From CAZBMD01 sp964493325 (lineage in GTDB: Bacteria; Babelota; Babeliae; Babelales; RVW-14): a stretch of DNA of 64,000 bases. The DNA lies in assembly GCA_964493325.1 (NCBI GenBank), contig CAZBMD010000005.1, positions 30,225-94,224 of the forward strand, in the 5' to 3' direction. Below the pieces are notes generated by a model, which worked only from the letters and a program-made list of their open reading frames with translations, did not search any database and was not told the origin of the DNA. Every line of letters begins with the position of its first letter. The first letter of the stretch is position 1. Below, piece by piece: positions 8,847 to 18,288 of the stretch. A program made the position numbers and the translations under genes.

Positions 8847-8927
8847 ATTCAGGCCATAGGGAACCATCAGCAATCGGCACATTCTTATACTCGTCTTGCA
8901 AACGAGAGGATTAGGCCTTAAATTTTT

Positions 8928-8953
8928 GAGGCAGGAGAAATTCCTCCTGCCTC
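8928..8953. terminator. Hairpin downstream of yidD
   Basis: A perfect 10-bp inverted repeat (GAGGCAGGAG / CTCCTGCCTC) with a 6-nt loop lies between the convergent yidD and M16 peptidase genes. Neither strand has a strong T-tract after it, so it is a weak bidirectional terminator candidate. The rest of the 230-bp gap shows no gene. Confidence 0.45.
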
Positions 8954-9076
8954 AATCGCACGTTCTACAAAATAATGGTTCGATACATTTTGTTCTTCAT
9001 TCGACAAGCTCATGATTCATAAAACACTCCCGCCTACGCCAAGGCTATGGCGCGGCAGGAACCATGACCGAACAGC

Positions 9077-11836
9077 TTATTTGCCCACACGACCCACGCG
9101 CACACGGGCCATATTTTCGGTTTTCAGATATTTTGCTGCAATCTCATTGAGCTCTTTTACGGTCATTGCCTGAACGCGCGCAAGTACCTTGTCGTAATAA
9201 TCAAAGCCAAGACCAAGGGAATAAAGGCTGCAAAACATAGTGGCAATAGTTTTGTTACTTCCAACAAGGTCGATCAATTCTTTCAGGTACAGCTGCTGCG
9301 ATGCGGCAAGCTCTTGCTCGGTGACACCGCCTGTTGCAACATCATCAATCATCTGACACATCTGTTTTTCTGCCGCTTCAAGGTTTTCAAGGCTCAACGA
9401 CGAACTCAGATAATCAAATCCATGATGACGTGCGGCGTTGATTGCAAATCCTCCTGATGCCGAATAGAACATACCACTTTCTTCGCGCAACTGATAAATA
9501 CGCGAACCAAGTGAATGAAAAGTAATAAAATTCAGCATGCGAAGCGGGACAACATCTTGATCATAAATAGTGAGAGGCGATGGTTGCCCCATCATTAGAA
9601 CAACTTGGTCGCGCACCATAAAAATATCTTCTTCTCTGCGAGGCTCAAACTGCCCAGGCGTCCAGGTTGCTTGCTGATAGGCACTACCTGTCCACTGCCC
9701 AAAAAGATCTCTAATCTTTTGCTCCATCTGCTCTGGTTCAAAGTTTCCAACCACAGCCATAACCATGCTTGACGGTGTTACATATTTCTTGTGAAGTTTT
9801 ACAAGGTCATCCGTTGTTACACCCTCAACAAGCTCAATAGCTTCATCAAACGTCCATGCGTACGGCGTCCCGTTATACAACTGATTGCGTAAGGCACGCG
9901 AGCCCACACTTGCCGCAGAATCTTTTGCACGCTCGTAAGAGTTGATGGTAATTGCTTTGAGCCTATCAAGCGCCTCTTTCGGAAAGGTTGGGTGCTGCAA
10001 AACGTGCAAGAAATGTTCAAATACTTGTTCAATATCCTCACTCAATAAAGATATCTTTCCGCCTCCTTGCCCAAAACCGTATCCAACCCCTTTTATTTCA
10101 AAAATATCCACATTCTGTTTTTTTGTATACCCGTCACTACCTTCGATGAGCATGTCCATCATCAAATCGATAAGCGCTCCTTCTTTGGTATTTGAAAAAA
10201 ACGAAGCATCTTTGAATTGACACTTAAGCGTTACAATCGGCCAAATATTTTTCTGCTTGAGCAAGACGGTCAAACCGTTTGGCAAAGTAAATTCTCGGTC
10301 CGGCTTTGGAAATGAAAAATCAAGAGGAACTGGCTCTGAACATTCGTACACTGCTTTTAGGTCTTCAAGAGGCCTTGTTCGCTGATGCCGTTTGAGAATT
10401 TCTTGATCAAGACTGTCTGACAATTCTTTGGCAGCCTGCTTGATATCTTTGCGGCTTTCTGGAAGCGGCAAAATTTCAATCTGGTTCATCAAAAATGGGT
10501 CTAAGTGTGTCTTAATAAATTCTTGAAGCTGCGCAGATGTAATGCTGTTGTAGCGATTGATACGCTCAAAAATATCAAATTCGTTCCCTGTTGTAAAAAA
10601 TGACTTAATCCATCGATACACAAAATCACTCTGATGCTGCATCTTTTGAACAAATGACCGAATCTTACCTTTGGCCATGCGCTCAAGTTCATCATCCGTA
10701 AAACCTTCGTGCGTGATACGGCTCAACTCTTTTTGAATGAGTGAGCGGCATTTATCAATCTTGCCCAAAATTGGTTCAACAACAATAAAAAAGATACCAG
10801 CGTTTACAAATTTTGATGCTTTGATGTACACCGAAGATGCAACTTTTTTGTCTTCGACTAGCAATTTATACAACCGGCTACTATGCCCCTTACCCAAAAG
10901 ACTTTCTATGGCTGATGAAAACATCTCATCTTTATCTGCAATACCAGGAATGGACCAATAAAATGCAAGTGCTTCTTTGGAGACATCTTCATATAGCCTG
11001 GTTCTATGCGTAACAAGCTCTGGCACAAGCTGCGGAAACTCTTTGTTAACCGATTTTTCATCACACTGAATGCCACCAAAATGTTTTTTTGCAAGGCTAA
11101 TTGCTTCATCACTATCAACATCACCAACAATAAAAAGTGTTGCCCGGTCGGGACGATAATATTTTTTATAAAACTTTTTGAGCGCATGCGCTTTAATGTT
11201 GAGCAAATCTTCTTTGTACCCAATCACCGGAGCGTGATATGGATGGTTGGAAGGAAAAAGCAATGAGGCAGCTTTTTGCATAGCGATTCGCCAGTAATTG
11301 TCTTTACCAATTCGAAGTTCCTGAATAACCGCTTTAAGCTCAGAAGCCAAATGCTCTTCTTCAAATCGAGAGTTACTCATGCAGTCGGCAAGAATTTCTA
11401 CAAATGGCTGCCAGTTTGCCTTATTCGATTCAAAATAATAACTGGTCACATCTGACGATGTGTAGGCATTAAATTTAGCCCCATATTTTCGAGCAATTGC
11501 GTCAATGTCACCCTCTGCTAGGCGATCGGTTCCTTTAAAAATCATGTGCTCAATTAAATGCGCAAGACCACGCTCACCCGACTCTTCAACATAGGAACCT
11601 ACGTCATATGCTATTTGTACCAAAACTTTTGGAACCGAAGGGCTACTAAAAACAAGCACCTTCATGCCATTATCAAGAATTTCTTTTTTGATCTTTTCTG
11701 TCGGGACCTGCACTCGCGACTTACGCTTCTCAATCGTAATCATGTTTGACCTATACCACCAAAGAGCTAAACCTACTCCTGCTCCTGCTCCAAGCAGAAG
11801 CAATACTGCTGTTTTTATTTTTATCGACATCTTCAT
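9077..11836 (-). CDS. Two-domain M16 (insulinase-family) zinc peptidase, membrane-anchored
   Basis: 919 aa. A single hydrophobic segment at about 9-28 works as a signal anchor or signal peptide. The inverted zinc motif H-L-I-E-H is at 93-97 in G-L-A-H-L-I-E-H-M-I-F-K-G-T, with the downstream glutamate region near E-L-K-A-V-I-Q-E-L. A second, non-catalytic M16 half begins near residue 510 (F-T-L-P-N-G-L-T-V-L-L), so this is the full double-domain form. It probably degrades peptides in the periplasm. A good AGGAG ribosome-binding site precedes ATG 11836. The gene is divergent from the heptosyltransferase gene. Confidence 0.9.
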   Translation of the reverse strand: MKMSIKIKTAVLLLLGAGAGVGLALWWYRSNMITIEKRKSRVQVPTEKIKKEILDNGMKVLVFSSPSVPKVLVQIAYDVGSYVEESGERGLAHLIEHMIFKGTDRLAEGDIDAIARKYGAKFNAYTSSDVTSYYFESNKANWQPFVEILADCMSNSRFEEEHLASELKAVIQELRIGKDNYWRIAMQKAASLLFPSNHPYHAPVIGYKEDLLNIKAHALKKFYKKYYRPDRATLFIVGDVDSDEAISLAKKHFGGIQCDEKSVNKEFPQLVPELVTHRTRLYEDVSKEALAFYWSIPGIADKDEMFSSAIESLLGKGHSSRLYKLLVEDKKVASSVYIKASKFVNAGIFFIVVEPILGKIDKCRSLIQKELSRITHEGFTDDELERMAKGKIRSFVQKMQHQSDFVYRWIKSFFTTGNEFDIFERINRYNSITSAQLQEFIKTHLDPFLMNQIEILPLPESRKDIKQAAKELSDSLDQEILKRHQRTRPLEDLKAVYECSEPVPLDFSFPKPDREFTLPNGLTVLLKQKNIWPIVTLKCQFKDASFFSNTKEGALIDLMMDMLIEGSDGYTKKQNVDIFEIKGVGYGFGQGGGKISLLSEDIEQVFEHFLHVLQHPTFPKEALDRLKAITINSYERAKDSAASVGSRALRNQLYNGTPYAWTFDEAIELVEGVTTDDLVKLHKKYVTPSSMVMAVVGNFEPEQMEQKIRDLFGQWTGSAYQQATWTPGQFEPRREEDIFMVRDQVVLMMGQPSPLTIYDQDVVPLRMLNFITFHSLGSRIYQLREESGMFYSASGGFAINAARHHGFDYLSSSLSLENLEAAEKQMCQMIDDVATGGVTEQELAASQQLYLKELIDLVGSNKTIATMFCSLYSLGLGFDYYDKVLARVQAMTVKELNEIAAKYLKTENMARVRVGRVGK

Positions 11837-11860
11837 ACAAACTCCTATTCCCTGTATACT
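11832..11860 (+). promoter_or_regulatory. Possible promoter for the heptosyltransferase gene
   Basis: TTCATA at 11832-11837 and TATACT at 11855-11860 with a 17-bp spacer, in the short divergent region between the M16 peptidase and glycosyltransferase genes. Confidence 0.4.
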
Positions 11861-11911
11861 TTTTCCTCATCTTTGTATCAGTTTAAAAATTGTAAATCAA
11901 AAGAACAAGGA

Positions 11912-12991
11912 ATGAAGATTCTGATCATCCGGCTCTCTGCAATTGGGGATGTAATCCACACACTACCGGCTCTTTTTTTAATTAAAAAACAAATTCCTCA
12001 CGCTCACGTTACCTGGGTAGTACAACAAAAAGCTGCATCGCTCATTCAAGATCAACCATTTATTGACCAAGTACATGTGCTCCCCGATAAATTTCTTGCG
12101 CTACAAAATTTGCCAAACACCTGGAGGCTTATAAAAAAACTACGCAAACATACGTGGGATGCTATTATTGATTTTCAAGGAATTCACAAAGCTACCGCGT
12201 TGCTCTTTTTTCTACGAGGAAAAAAATATGGATTTTCGGCAACCCACGCACGCGCTAGCATAACAAGTTGGTTCACTCATCATCATATTGAACCTGAATA
12301 TACAAACATTATCCAAAAAAACTTGGCTCTTGCCTCAGAAGTTATTCTAGACCAGACCAAGATAACCGCCTGCCCAGCCATTAGCACACTGCAGCAATCT
12401 TTATTTTTGCATTATCCAGATAAGAGCAAAATAGCTGTTGATTTGTTTTGCTCGCAGCATCACCTAAAAAAAATCATTGCGCTTTGCCCCAACACAACCT
12501 GGCCATCAAAGCATTGGCCCCCAGAACGCTGGGCAAACCTAGCACAAAAACTCACTCAAACACTTTCTCCAGAATATTCTATTGTTCTTGTTGGAACAGC
12601 TTTTGGCCCTGCCGCAAAGCAGCTAGCAACCAGTCTAGACACAATGAATGTCCAGCTACCGTTTGTACCAGCGTGGGACCTTATCACAACCGCATACTTT
12701 TTTAGCAAAGCAAGCATGGTAATTGCCCCTGATACAGGACTATTGCATCTTGCTGACTACCTAGGTATCCCAGCCGTGGGCATCTTTGGACCAACAAGCA
12801 AAAAACTCCACGGACCCTTTTTAACCAATTTGTCAGTCACCCACACAATTCAAGTTGAATGTTCGCACACCTACAAAAAGAATCATGGAAAAAATCAAAA
12901 AACTGTCGACGCTGACAATTGTATGTATAAACTATCTTCAGAGCAGGTTTTTAATGCCATTCTTGGCATGACCAAGAAGCTTCAAAAATAA
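11912..12991 (+). CDS. Glycosyltransferase family 9 / lipopolysaccharide heptosyltransferase
   Basis: 359 aa from ATG 11912, which begins with the typical M-K-I-L-I-I-R-L-S-A-I-G-D-V-I-H-T-L-P. The C-terminal Rossmann half has A-P-D-T-G-L-L-H-L-A-D and G-I-F-G-P-T, the ADP-heptose binding and family signature. Such enzymes add heptose to the LPS inner core on the cytoplasmic side of the inner membrane. This indicates that the organism makes at least a core LPS. A TTG at 11873 would add 13 residues and is less likely. WaaC, WaaF and WaaQ cannot be told apart here. Confidence 0.88.
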   Translation: MKILIIRLSAIGDVIHTLPALFLIKKQIPHAHVTWVVQQKAASLIQDQPFIDQVHVLPDKFLALQNLPNTWRLIKKLRKHTWDAIIDFQGIHKATALLFFLRGKKYGFSATHARASITSWFTHHHIEPEYTNIIQKNLALASEVILDQTKITACPAISTLQQSLFLHYPDKSKIAVDLFCSQHHLKKIIALCPNTTWPSKHWPPERWANLAQKLTQTLSPEYSIVLVGTAFGPAAKQLATSLDTMNVQLPFVPAWDLITTAYFFSKASMVIAPDTGLLHLADYLGIPAVGIFGPTSKKLHGPFLTNLSVTHTIQVECSHTYKKNHGKNQKTVDADNCMYKLSSEQVFNAILGMTKKLQK

Positions 12992-13038
12992 AAAGATAAC
13001 ATATGAAATTGAGCAATGCTCAAAGGGGAGGCTCCGCC

Positions 13039-14379
13039 ATGATCCAAAGACGCATGTCACTCTTGTTACTAGTCGCTGTAGCATGTGCAGGAGTAAGTAA
13101 CGCAAAGCACCAAAAACCAGTAAAAATGACGCTTCAGCCAACACGCCCAACAACTCTTTCTATCTCTTCGGCAATTAGCCTTGCTCATAAGCATCGGCCA
13201 GATCTTTGCGCTTTGCAACATGCTATTCAAGAACGTAAAATGGAAGCCCGTGCGCTGCTTTCGGAATATTATCCACAAGTTGGGCTGGAAAGCCGCTATG
13301 TACAATCACGCGGGGAAAAAAATCCCAGCGGCACAACCGTACTTGAAGCTCGGCAGCTCATATACCAATTTGGCGGTCCCTTGGAAAAATATCGCCAGGC
13401 AAAAAAAGTCACTCGCGTACAAGAATTTATAAGTGATGCGGAAAGAAATCAAATTCAGCATGAAGTTGAACAAGCTTTTTTGCAAAGTTGGCTTTTGCAA
13501 CGACAAGAAGAGTCGATAAAAAAATTATACAACTCAACCCGTGAAGTTTTTGCCAAAGCAACACACGAAAATGAATTAAAGCTCCTTAATAAAAGCGACT
13601 GGCTCAAAAGCGCCAGCGACCATGCTGCAGAGCTAAGCCAAGTTGATACATACCAAGACTCCATGATTATAGCTGAACGCAAACTTGAATTTTTGCTTGG
13701 GCAATCACTCGAACTAACTCTTGTTGAAAATAAGATCTCATCCCCAGAACGCACCACACTTGAGTGGAATGAACATCAAACAATAGAACTTGCACCACGT
13801 GAAACATATTACCAAGCAGCCATTAAACATCGTCTAGACCTGAAAATTGGTGACAAAAATATCGAAATAGCACGCGATGGCGCTAAAATTGCCTGCCAAG
13901 CCAACATGCCTACAACATTCGCCTTTGCCAATGTTTCGCATCTTCACAACCCTTCAGTTGAAGGAGTGCCAGGTATGAACGGTTTTCATCAAGTTGGCAT
14001 TGGCGTACGATGGAATATCTTTGATGGAGCACTCACTCATTTTAAAACCGGTAAGGCTGAAGCAAGTAAAATGCGTGCTATTTTAGAAAAAGATAGTGTT
14101 ATTCAAAAAATTCGCTTTGAAGTAGAAGCTGCATATCGAGAACTATCAAAATCAGTCACCACGCTCAAGGCTAAAGATATCGAACTGATTAAAACAAAAA
14201 ATGACCTAGAGCTGAGTGAACAACGATTTGCAATTGGGGATATATCTAAAGTTGAACTCAGTACGGCAAAAACAGCATGGGAACAAGCATATCTTTCGTG
14301 GCGCAGGGCAAAAATTGATGCAGCACTCCGCAAGAGTGATTTGTTATTTGCCTGCGGCTATCCGCCAAGCTTGAATTAA
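13039..14379 (+). CDS. TolC-family outer-membrane efflux/secretion channel
   Basis: 446 aa from ATG 13039, preceded by GGGGAG. A signal peptide ends near A-G-V-S-N-A. Two repeated OEP halves follow, each with long helices and a beta hairpin. The pattern includes S-A-I-S-L-A-H-K-H-R-P-D-L, Y-Y-P-Q-V-G-L-E-S-R-Y and, in the second half, G-V-R-W-N-I-F-D-G followed by a helix rich in A-S-K. TolC proteins form trimeric outer-membrane tunnels for efflux or type I secretion. It follows the heptosyltransferase by 47 bp. No partner ABC or MFP gene is in the window. This could be the exit route for some of the exported proteins, but that is inference. Confidence 0.85.
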   Translation: MIQRRMSLLLLVAVACAGVSNAKHQKPVKMTLQPTRPTTLSISSAISLAHKHRPDLCALQHAIQERKMEARALLSEYYPQVGLESRYVQSRGEKNPSGTTVLEARQLIYQFGGPLEKYRQAKKVTRVQEFISDAERNQIQHEVEQAFLQSWLLQRQEESIKKLYNSTREVFAKATHENELKLLNKSDWLKSASDHAAELSQVDTYQDSMIIAERKLEFLLGQSLELTLVENKISSPERTTLEWNEHQTIELAPRETYYQAAIKHRLDLKIGDKNIEIARDGAKIACQANMPTTFAFANVSHLHNPSVEGVPGMNGFHQVGIGVRWNIFDGALTHFKTGKAEASKMRAILEKDSVIQKIRFEVEAAYRELSKSVTTLKAKDIELIKTKNDLELSEQRFAIGDISKVELSTAKTAWEQAYLSWRRAKIDAALRKSDLLFACGYPPSLN

Positions 14380-14511
14380 AAATTCAAACAGAGTAAAAAA
14401 CATCATAATAATCGACTATACAATATATCGCGCTTCCTTATAAATTGACTTTATCAATAATATGCTTACTTTAAAGCATGGTTATTTATAATAATTTTTA
14501 AGGATATCGAT

Positions 14512-16032
14512 ATGTTTAAATACTTTTTATGCTTCACGCTTGCTACAGCTACTCTTCACGATGTTTTTCCAAACCATTCCCAAGCAGATCTTTCACATAT
14601 CGTTCAAGCATATAAAAACGACGAATCAACTGACGTAATAATGTCTATGATTGCAGAGCAAACCTCTCACCAAGACACACAGCGACGCTGGATAAAAAAA
14701 CCATCAAATGATTCTGCTATAAGCTTTATAATTGGAGCAGGTGTTGGCGCAACAATCGTTATACTGAGCGCTGCTAGCTTTTGTACATATGCACATTATG
14801 CAGACAAATCATCCAAACCATCTCAAACGGGTAACAAGTGGTCCGCTAAGGACTGCATTGTTCCTCGAAAAGATTTTTTTAAAGATGTTATCGGAATGAC
14901 CGAAACAGAATTTAAAGCAAAATATGAAGCCAACGATCCAGGGGTCAAAAATATGCTGCAAAAAAAAGATGGCGTCAATGTTCTGGTGTGCGGTGAAAAC
15001 ACGTTCAACTGTGGAACCTTTGATCAACTTTCCATTCAATATCTTCGCCAACAATATGAAGGGAAAAATAAGCCAGGAGGGGGCAAATTGAACGTAATCG
15101 AAGGGCAATCACCACGTGGAGAAAGTACCAAATTTGTTGATGTTGGCGCTCTGCAGTCTAATCCAGAATATAAAGATGCGGTTTTTCAAGTTGCTTCAAA
15201 TTTTAACGCCCTAGAACAGGTTAATGCAGAAGAAGACATTGAAGCAAAGCTTGTTGAAACATACATTACCGACTGGACCCAAGGCCCTTTTGCCTCAATC
15301 TCTGCAGCGCCTGGACTCATTTATCGCCGCTATTTTATGTTCAATGACCCAAATAAGGATGTTTCTGAATGGGGTCAAACAAAAGATGGTAATCGACAAG
15401 TTAATTTCTTGGAAGATATTTGCAACAACCAAACCAACGTTACAATGTCTCAAGGCGGGTATGTTAGATTAACAGACGCTGATCTCAAAGCACCAACTGA
15501 TGATCTTTATCAAAACATCAAAATTGGATTTCACAGCGATACCGATGTCACACATGGCAAGATTAATTTATCTAACAATACACACATCAAGAATGGTAGT
15601 ATCAACAAAATCAACCAAGTTTTTACAGCCGCCCCAAACCTTGGGCAGTTTATCGGAGATGGTCCAAACCCAACACAACAAGAGTGGGCAAATAAAATTA
15701 TAGACGCTGCGTACGAAGGAACAATTCGCAGTGCTTTCGTTAATAATAAGAAGAAGGTAGTTCTTACCTTGATTGGTGGCGGTGTTTTTGGAAATAAATT
15801 TGAGCATATTGGCGCTTCAATTGCAAAAATGCAGCCGATTATTGAAGAATCTGGTTTAGATGTAACATTGAACTGGTATGATTCTAACGGAGATGCGCAG
15901 GAATGGAAACAAGGTCAAGCACAGGTTCACACTCTTAAAGAGATTCTTAAGCCTCTTGTTGCAGAATCTGGGGGAACATGGACCGTTGTAGCTGGCAATA
16001 ACCAGCCTCAGAAAATAGATCTAACACAATAG
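14512..16032 (+). CDS. Membrane protein with a macro-domain-like region
   Basis: 506 aa. It has an N-terminal signal-like stretch and a strong membrane helix at about 75-97, then a large soluble domain. Blocks in this domain recur, as I recall them, in a little-studied bacterial/eukaryotic family with macro-domain character: V-F-Q-V-A-S-N-F-N-A-L-E; D-W-T-Q-G-P-F-A-S-I; A-A-P-G-L-I-Y-R-R-Y-F; and V-V-L-T-L-I-G-G-G-V-F-G-N followed by I-G-A-S-I. The GGGVFGN loop resembles the phosphate loop that contacts ADP-ribose in macro domains. Ligand and activity are unknown. The gene stands alone with about 130 bp of AT-rich sequence upstream and AAGGATATCG before the ATG. Confidence 0.5.
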   Translation: MFKYFLCFTLATATLHDVFPNHSQADLSHIVQAYKNDESTDVIMSMIAEQTSHQDTQRRWIKKPSNDSAISFIIGAGVGATIVILSAASFCTYAHYADKSSKPSQTGNKWSAKDCIVPRKDFFKDVIGMTETEFKAKYEANDPGVKNMLQKKDGVNVLVCGENTFNCGTFDQLSIQYLRQQYEGKNKPGGGKLNVIEGQSPRGESTKFVDVGALQSNPEYKDAVFQVASNFNALEQVNAEEDIEAKLVETYITDWTQGPFASISAAPGLIYRRYFMFNDPNKDVSEWGQTKDGNRQVNFLEDICNNQTNVTMSQGGYVRLTDADLKAPTDDLYQNIKIGFHSDTDVTHGKINLSNNTHIKNGSINKINQVFTAAPNLGQFIGDGPNPTQQEWANKIIDAAYEGTIRSAFVNNKKKVVLTLIGGGVFGNKFEHIGASIAKMQPIIEESGLDVTLNWYDSNGDAQEWKQGQAQVHTLKEILKPLVAESGGTWTVVAGNNQPQKIDLTQ

Positions 16033-16088
16033 TATTCATTCTCAATCTGGTAAGATACAATTTGTACATTAAAAAACGATTACACGGT

Positions 16089-16164
16089 GTCATCCCGGCC
16101 TTTGAGCCGGGATCCAGATTTGATGCTTTTATCTAAGTGGATCCCTGATCTAGTCAGGGATGAC
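16089..16164. repeat. Palindromic intergenic repeat element
   Basis: A 76-bp element with terminal inverted repeats GTCATCCC / GGGATGAC. Two nested hairpins lie inside: CCCGGC/GCCGGG (16094-16111) and CCCTGA/TCAGGG (16143-16159). It resembles the mobile palindromic repeats found between genes of many bacteria. Only one copy is seen in this window, in the 215-bp gap between the macro-like gene and dcd. Confidence 0.6.
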
Positions 16165-16247
16165 ATCCTACATTCGATTTTTTAATTTACAATAACAATC
16201 TATTACCTTTTAGAATCGTTCTGAATAAATTAATTCAGCCTTATTAT

Positions 16248-16814
16248 TTAAATGTGGGGCAACGTTATCCCCACCTGATTCATGTACTTCCCCTTGCGAT
16301 CAGCGTACGAAACATCACACTGTTCATCAGATTCAAAAAAGAGAACCTGCGCGATGCCTTCACCCGCATAAATTTTTGCTGGCAATGGCGTGGTATTTGA
16401 GATTTCAATGGTCACATAACCCTCCCACTCGGGCTCAAACGGCGTCACGTTGACAATGATGCCACAGCGAGCGTACGTTGATTTTCCCAAACAAATGGTC
16501 AAAACATTGCGAGGAATTTTAAAGTATTCAATGCTTCGCGCAAGCGCAAACGAGTTTGGCGGAACAATGCACACATCGCCATCACGCTGAATGAAAGAGT
16601 TTTCGGTAAAATTTTTTGGATCAACAATTGAGTTATAGACGTTAGTAAAAACTTTGAATTCGTGCGCAACACGCAAGTCATACCCGTAACTTGATAAACC
16701 ATAACTTACAATTTTCTCGGTTCCCTGCCCACGTGTTTGGCCATCAACAAATGGCGCTATCATGCCATGCTCTTTGGCCATACGACGTATCCAATTATCA
16801 GCTTTAATACTCAT
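16248..16814 (-). CDS. dcd: dCTP deaminase
   Basis: 188 aa from ATG 16814, exactly the usual Dcd length; GAGGAA lies 6 nt upstream. The enzyme deaminates dCTP to dUTP and feeds dTMP synthesis. Visible signatures are S-Y-G-L-S-S-Y-G-Y-D-L-R-V, C-L-G-K-S-T-Y-A-R and V-T-P-F-E-P-E-W-E-G-Y-V-T-I-E-I-S-N, which contains the catalytic glutamate. It is divergent from thyA-folA, giving a compact thymidylate cluster. The frame is open upstream, but the added residues do not resemble Dcd. Confidence 0.95.
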   Translation of the reverse strand: MSIKADNWIRRMAKEHGMIAPFVDGQTRGQGTEKIVSYGLSSYGYDLRVAHEFKVFTNVYNSIVDPKNFTENSFIQRDGDVCIVPPNSFALARSIEYFKIPRNVLTICLGKSTYARCGIIVNVTPFEPEWEGYVTIEISNTTPLPAKIYAGEGIAQVLFFESDEQCDVSYADRKGKYMNQVGITLPHI

Positions 16815-16869
16815 AATATTTCCTCTTTTTTTGTCTTTTTTTGTCAACAAACACACGGCCTTTTCACAG

Positions 16870-16898
16870 TTGCACACTCCGCAACAAATATTTATGAT
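16870..16898 (+). promoter_or_regulatory. Likely promoter of the thyA-folA operon
   Basis: TTGCAC at 16870-16875 and TATGAT at 16893-16898 with a 17-bp spacer, about 32 bp before the thyA ATG at 16931 and in the dcd-thyA divergent region. Confidence 0.5.
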
Positions 16899-16930
16899 AG
16901 ATGTTACTTCAAAATAAAAAGGGACTTTTT

Positions 16931-17803
16931 ATGATATCATATCTCAACATTGTTCGTCATATTTTAGAACAAGGAATTCTCAAAACAAACAGAACAGGAA
17001 TAAACACATTGACCGTTGCAGGGATGATGTTTGAACACGACATGTCAAAAGGCTTTCCTCTTTTGACAACAAAAAAAGTACCCCTGCGACTTGTTGCCAG
17101 CGAGCTTGAATTTTTTATTAAAGGAATCACCGATAAACAGTGGCTGCAAGAGCGAAATAATCATATCTGGGATGAATGGGCATATCCTAAAAAAGCTCCC
17201 TACGGCCATAGTTCTGAAGCAAAGCAAAAAATGCTTGAGGAACGTGACCTTGGAGCAATTTATGGATTTCAGTGGCGACACTTTGGCGCAACCTATTCTT
17301 CATTTGATGCAGACTATTCCAATCAAGGCATCGACCAATTAAAGCAGCTTGTCGACACCCTAAAAAATAATCCTTCAGACCGACGCATGATTGTTTCGGC
17401 ATGGAATCCACTCGCGCTTGAAAACATGGCACTGCCACCATGCCACTACACCTTTCAAGTGACCGTTATTCGAGACACGATAAATTTATTGTGGAATCAA
17501 CGGTCTGTAGATGTAATGCTTGGATTGCCATTTAACATTGCAAGTTATGCATTGCTTCTGCATCTACTCGCAAAAGAATCAGGTCTTAAAGAAGGTAAAC
17601 TTGTTGGATTTTTAGCAGATGTTCATATCTATGAAAATCATATTAACGGCGCAACAGAACAGCTCAACAGAGATCCAGGAACATACAGCTTACCTCAGAT
17701 AATTACAGAACCGTTTACATCAATTTTTGAATGGACCGCGCAGGATTCCAAAATCCTTAACTACAACAGTTATCCAAGCATTAAATTTGAGATTGCTGTA
17801 TGA
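16931..17803 (+). CDS. thyA: Thymidylate synthase ThyA
   Basis: 290 aa from ATG 16931 (AAAAGGGA upstream). It converts dUMP to dTMP with methylene-tetrahydrofolate. Signatures include L-T-T-K-K-V-P-L-R, the catalytic Cys171 in L-P-P-C-H-Y-T-F-Q, D-R-R-M-I-V-S-A-W-N-P, and the N-Q-R-S-V-D-V-M-L-G-L-P-F-N-I-A-S-Y block that binds dUMP. All active-site residues seen are intact. The stop overlaps the folA start by 4 bp (ATGA), so the two are translationally coupled. Confidence 0.97.
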   Translation: MISYLNIVRHILEQGILKTNRTGINTLTVAGMMFEHDMSKGFPLLTTKKVPLRLVASELEFFIKGITDKQWLQERNNHIWDEWAYPKKAPYGHSSEAKQKMLEERDLGAIYGFQWRHFGATYSSFDADYSNQGIDQLKQLVDTLKNNPSDRRMIVSAWNPLALENMALPPCHYTFQVTVIRDTINLLWNQRSVDVMLGLPFNIASYALLLHLLAKESGLKEGKLVGFLADVHIYENHINGATEQLNRDPGTYSLPQIITEPFTSIFEWTAQDSKILNYNSYPSIKFEIAV

Positions 17804-18288
17804 TAAAACTTATCGCCGCCATGACAAAAAATGGTGTCATTGGAAAAGGAAATTCGCTACCATGGAATATTCCTGATGAACTTAAAAATTTTAGACAGCA
17901 GACTCAAGATCATACGGTCATCATGGGCATGCGAACATTTGAGTCTATTGGCAAACCTTTACCAAAAAGACATAATATCGTTCTCAGTGCTGTTTCTGTC
18001 GCTATTGATCATGTTGACGTCTGTACATCTATTGATCAAGCCCTGCACGTTGCAAGCAGCTATGGAAAAGATATTTTTATTATTGGGGGAGCATACACCT
18101 ATGCTCAATTTATTAATGACGTCGACCTTATGTACATCAGCTACATAAAAAAAGACTATGACGGTGATGTATTTTTTCCACCCATTGATTGGTCACAGTG
18201 GATAGAAAAAGAGCGTACCGATTATGCAGAATTTGAGCTTGTTATTTATCAGCGTCTCGAAAAAAGAAAGACTACCAATGAATATTAA
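17800..18288 (+). CDS. folA: Dihydrofolate reductase
   Basis: 162 aa. It regenerates tetrahydrofolate from the dihydrofolate produced by ThyA. The sequence has I-A-A-M-T-K-N-G-V-I-G-K-G-N-S-L-P-W, Asp26 in place of the usual catalytic acid, M-G-M-R-T-F-E-S-I-G-K-P-L-P and I-I-G-G-A near the C terminus. It overlaps thyA by 4 bp and the following membrane gene by 11 bp, indicating one operon. Confidence 0.96.
   Translation: MIKLIAAMTKNGVIGKGNSLPWNIPDELKNFRQQTQDHTVIMGMRTFESIGKPLPKRHNIVLSAVSVAIDHVDVCTSIDQALHVASSYGKDIFIIGGAYTYAQFINDVDLMYISYIKKDYDGDVFFPPIDWSQWIEKERTDYAEFELVIYQRLEKRKTTNEY

Noticed and set aside
14445..14473. Promoter for the macro-like gene (TTGACT)
   Set aside because: No good -10 at the right spacing; left out.
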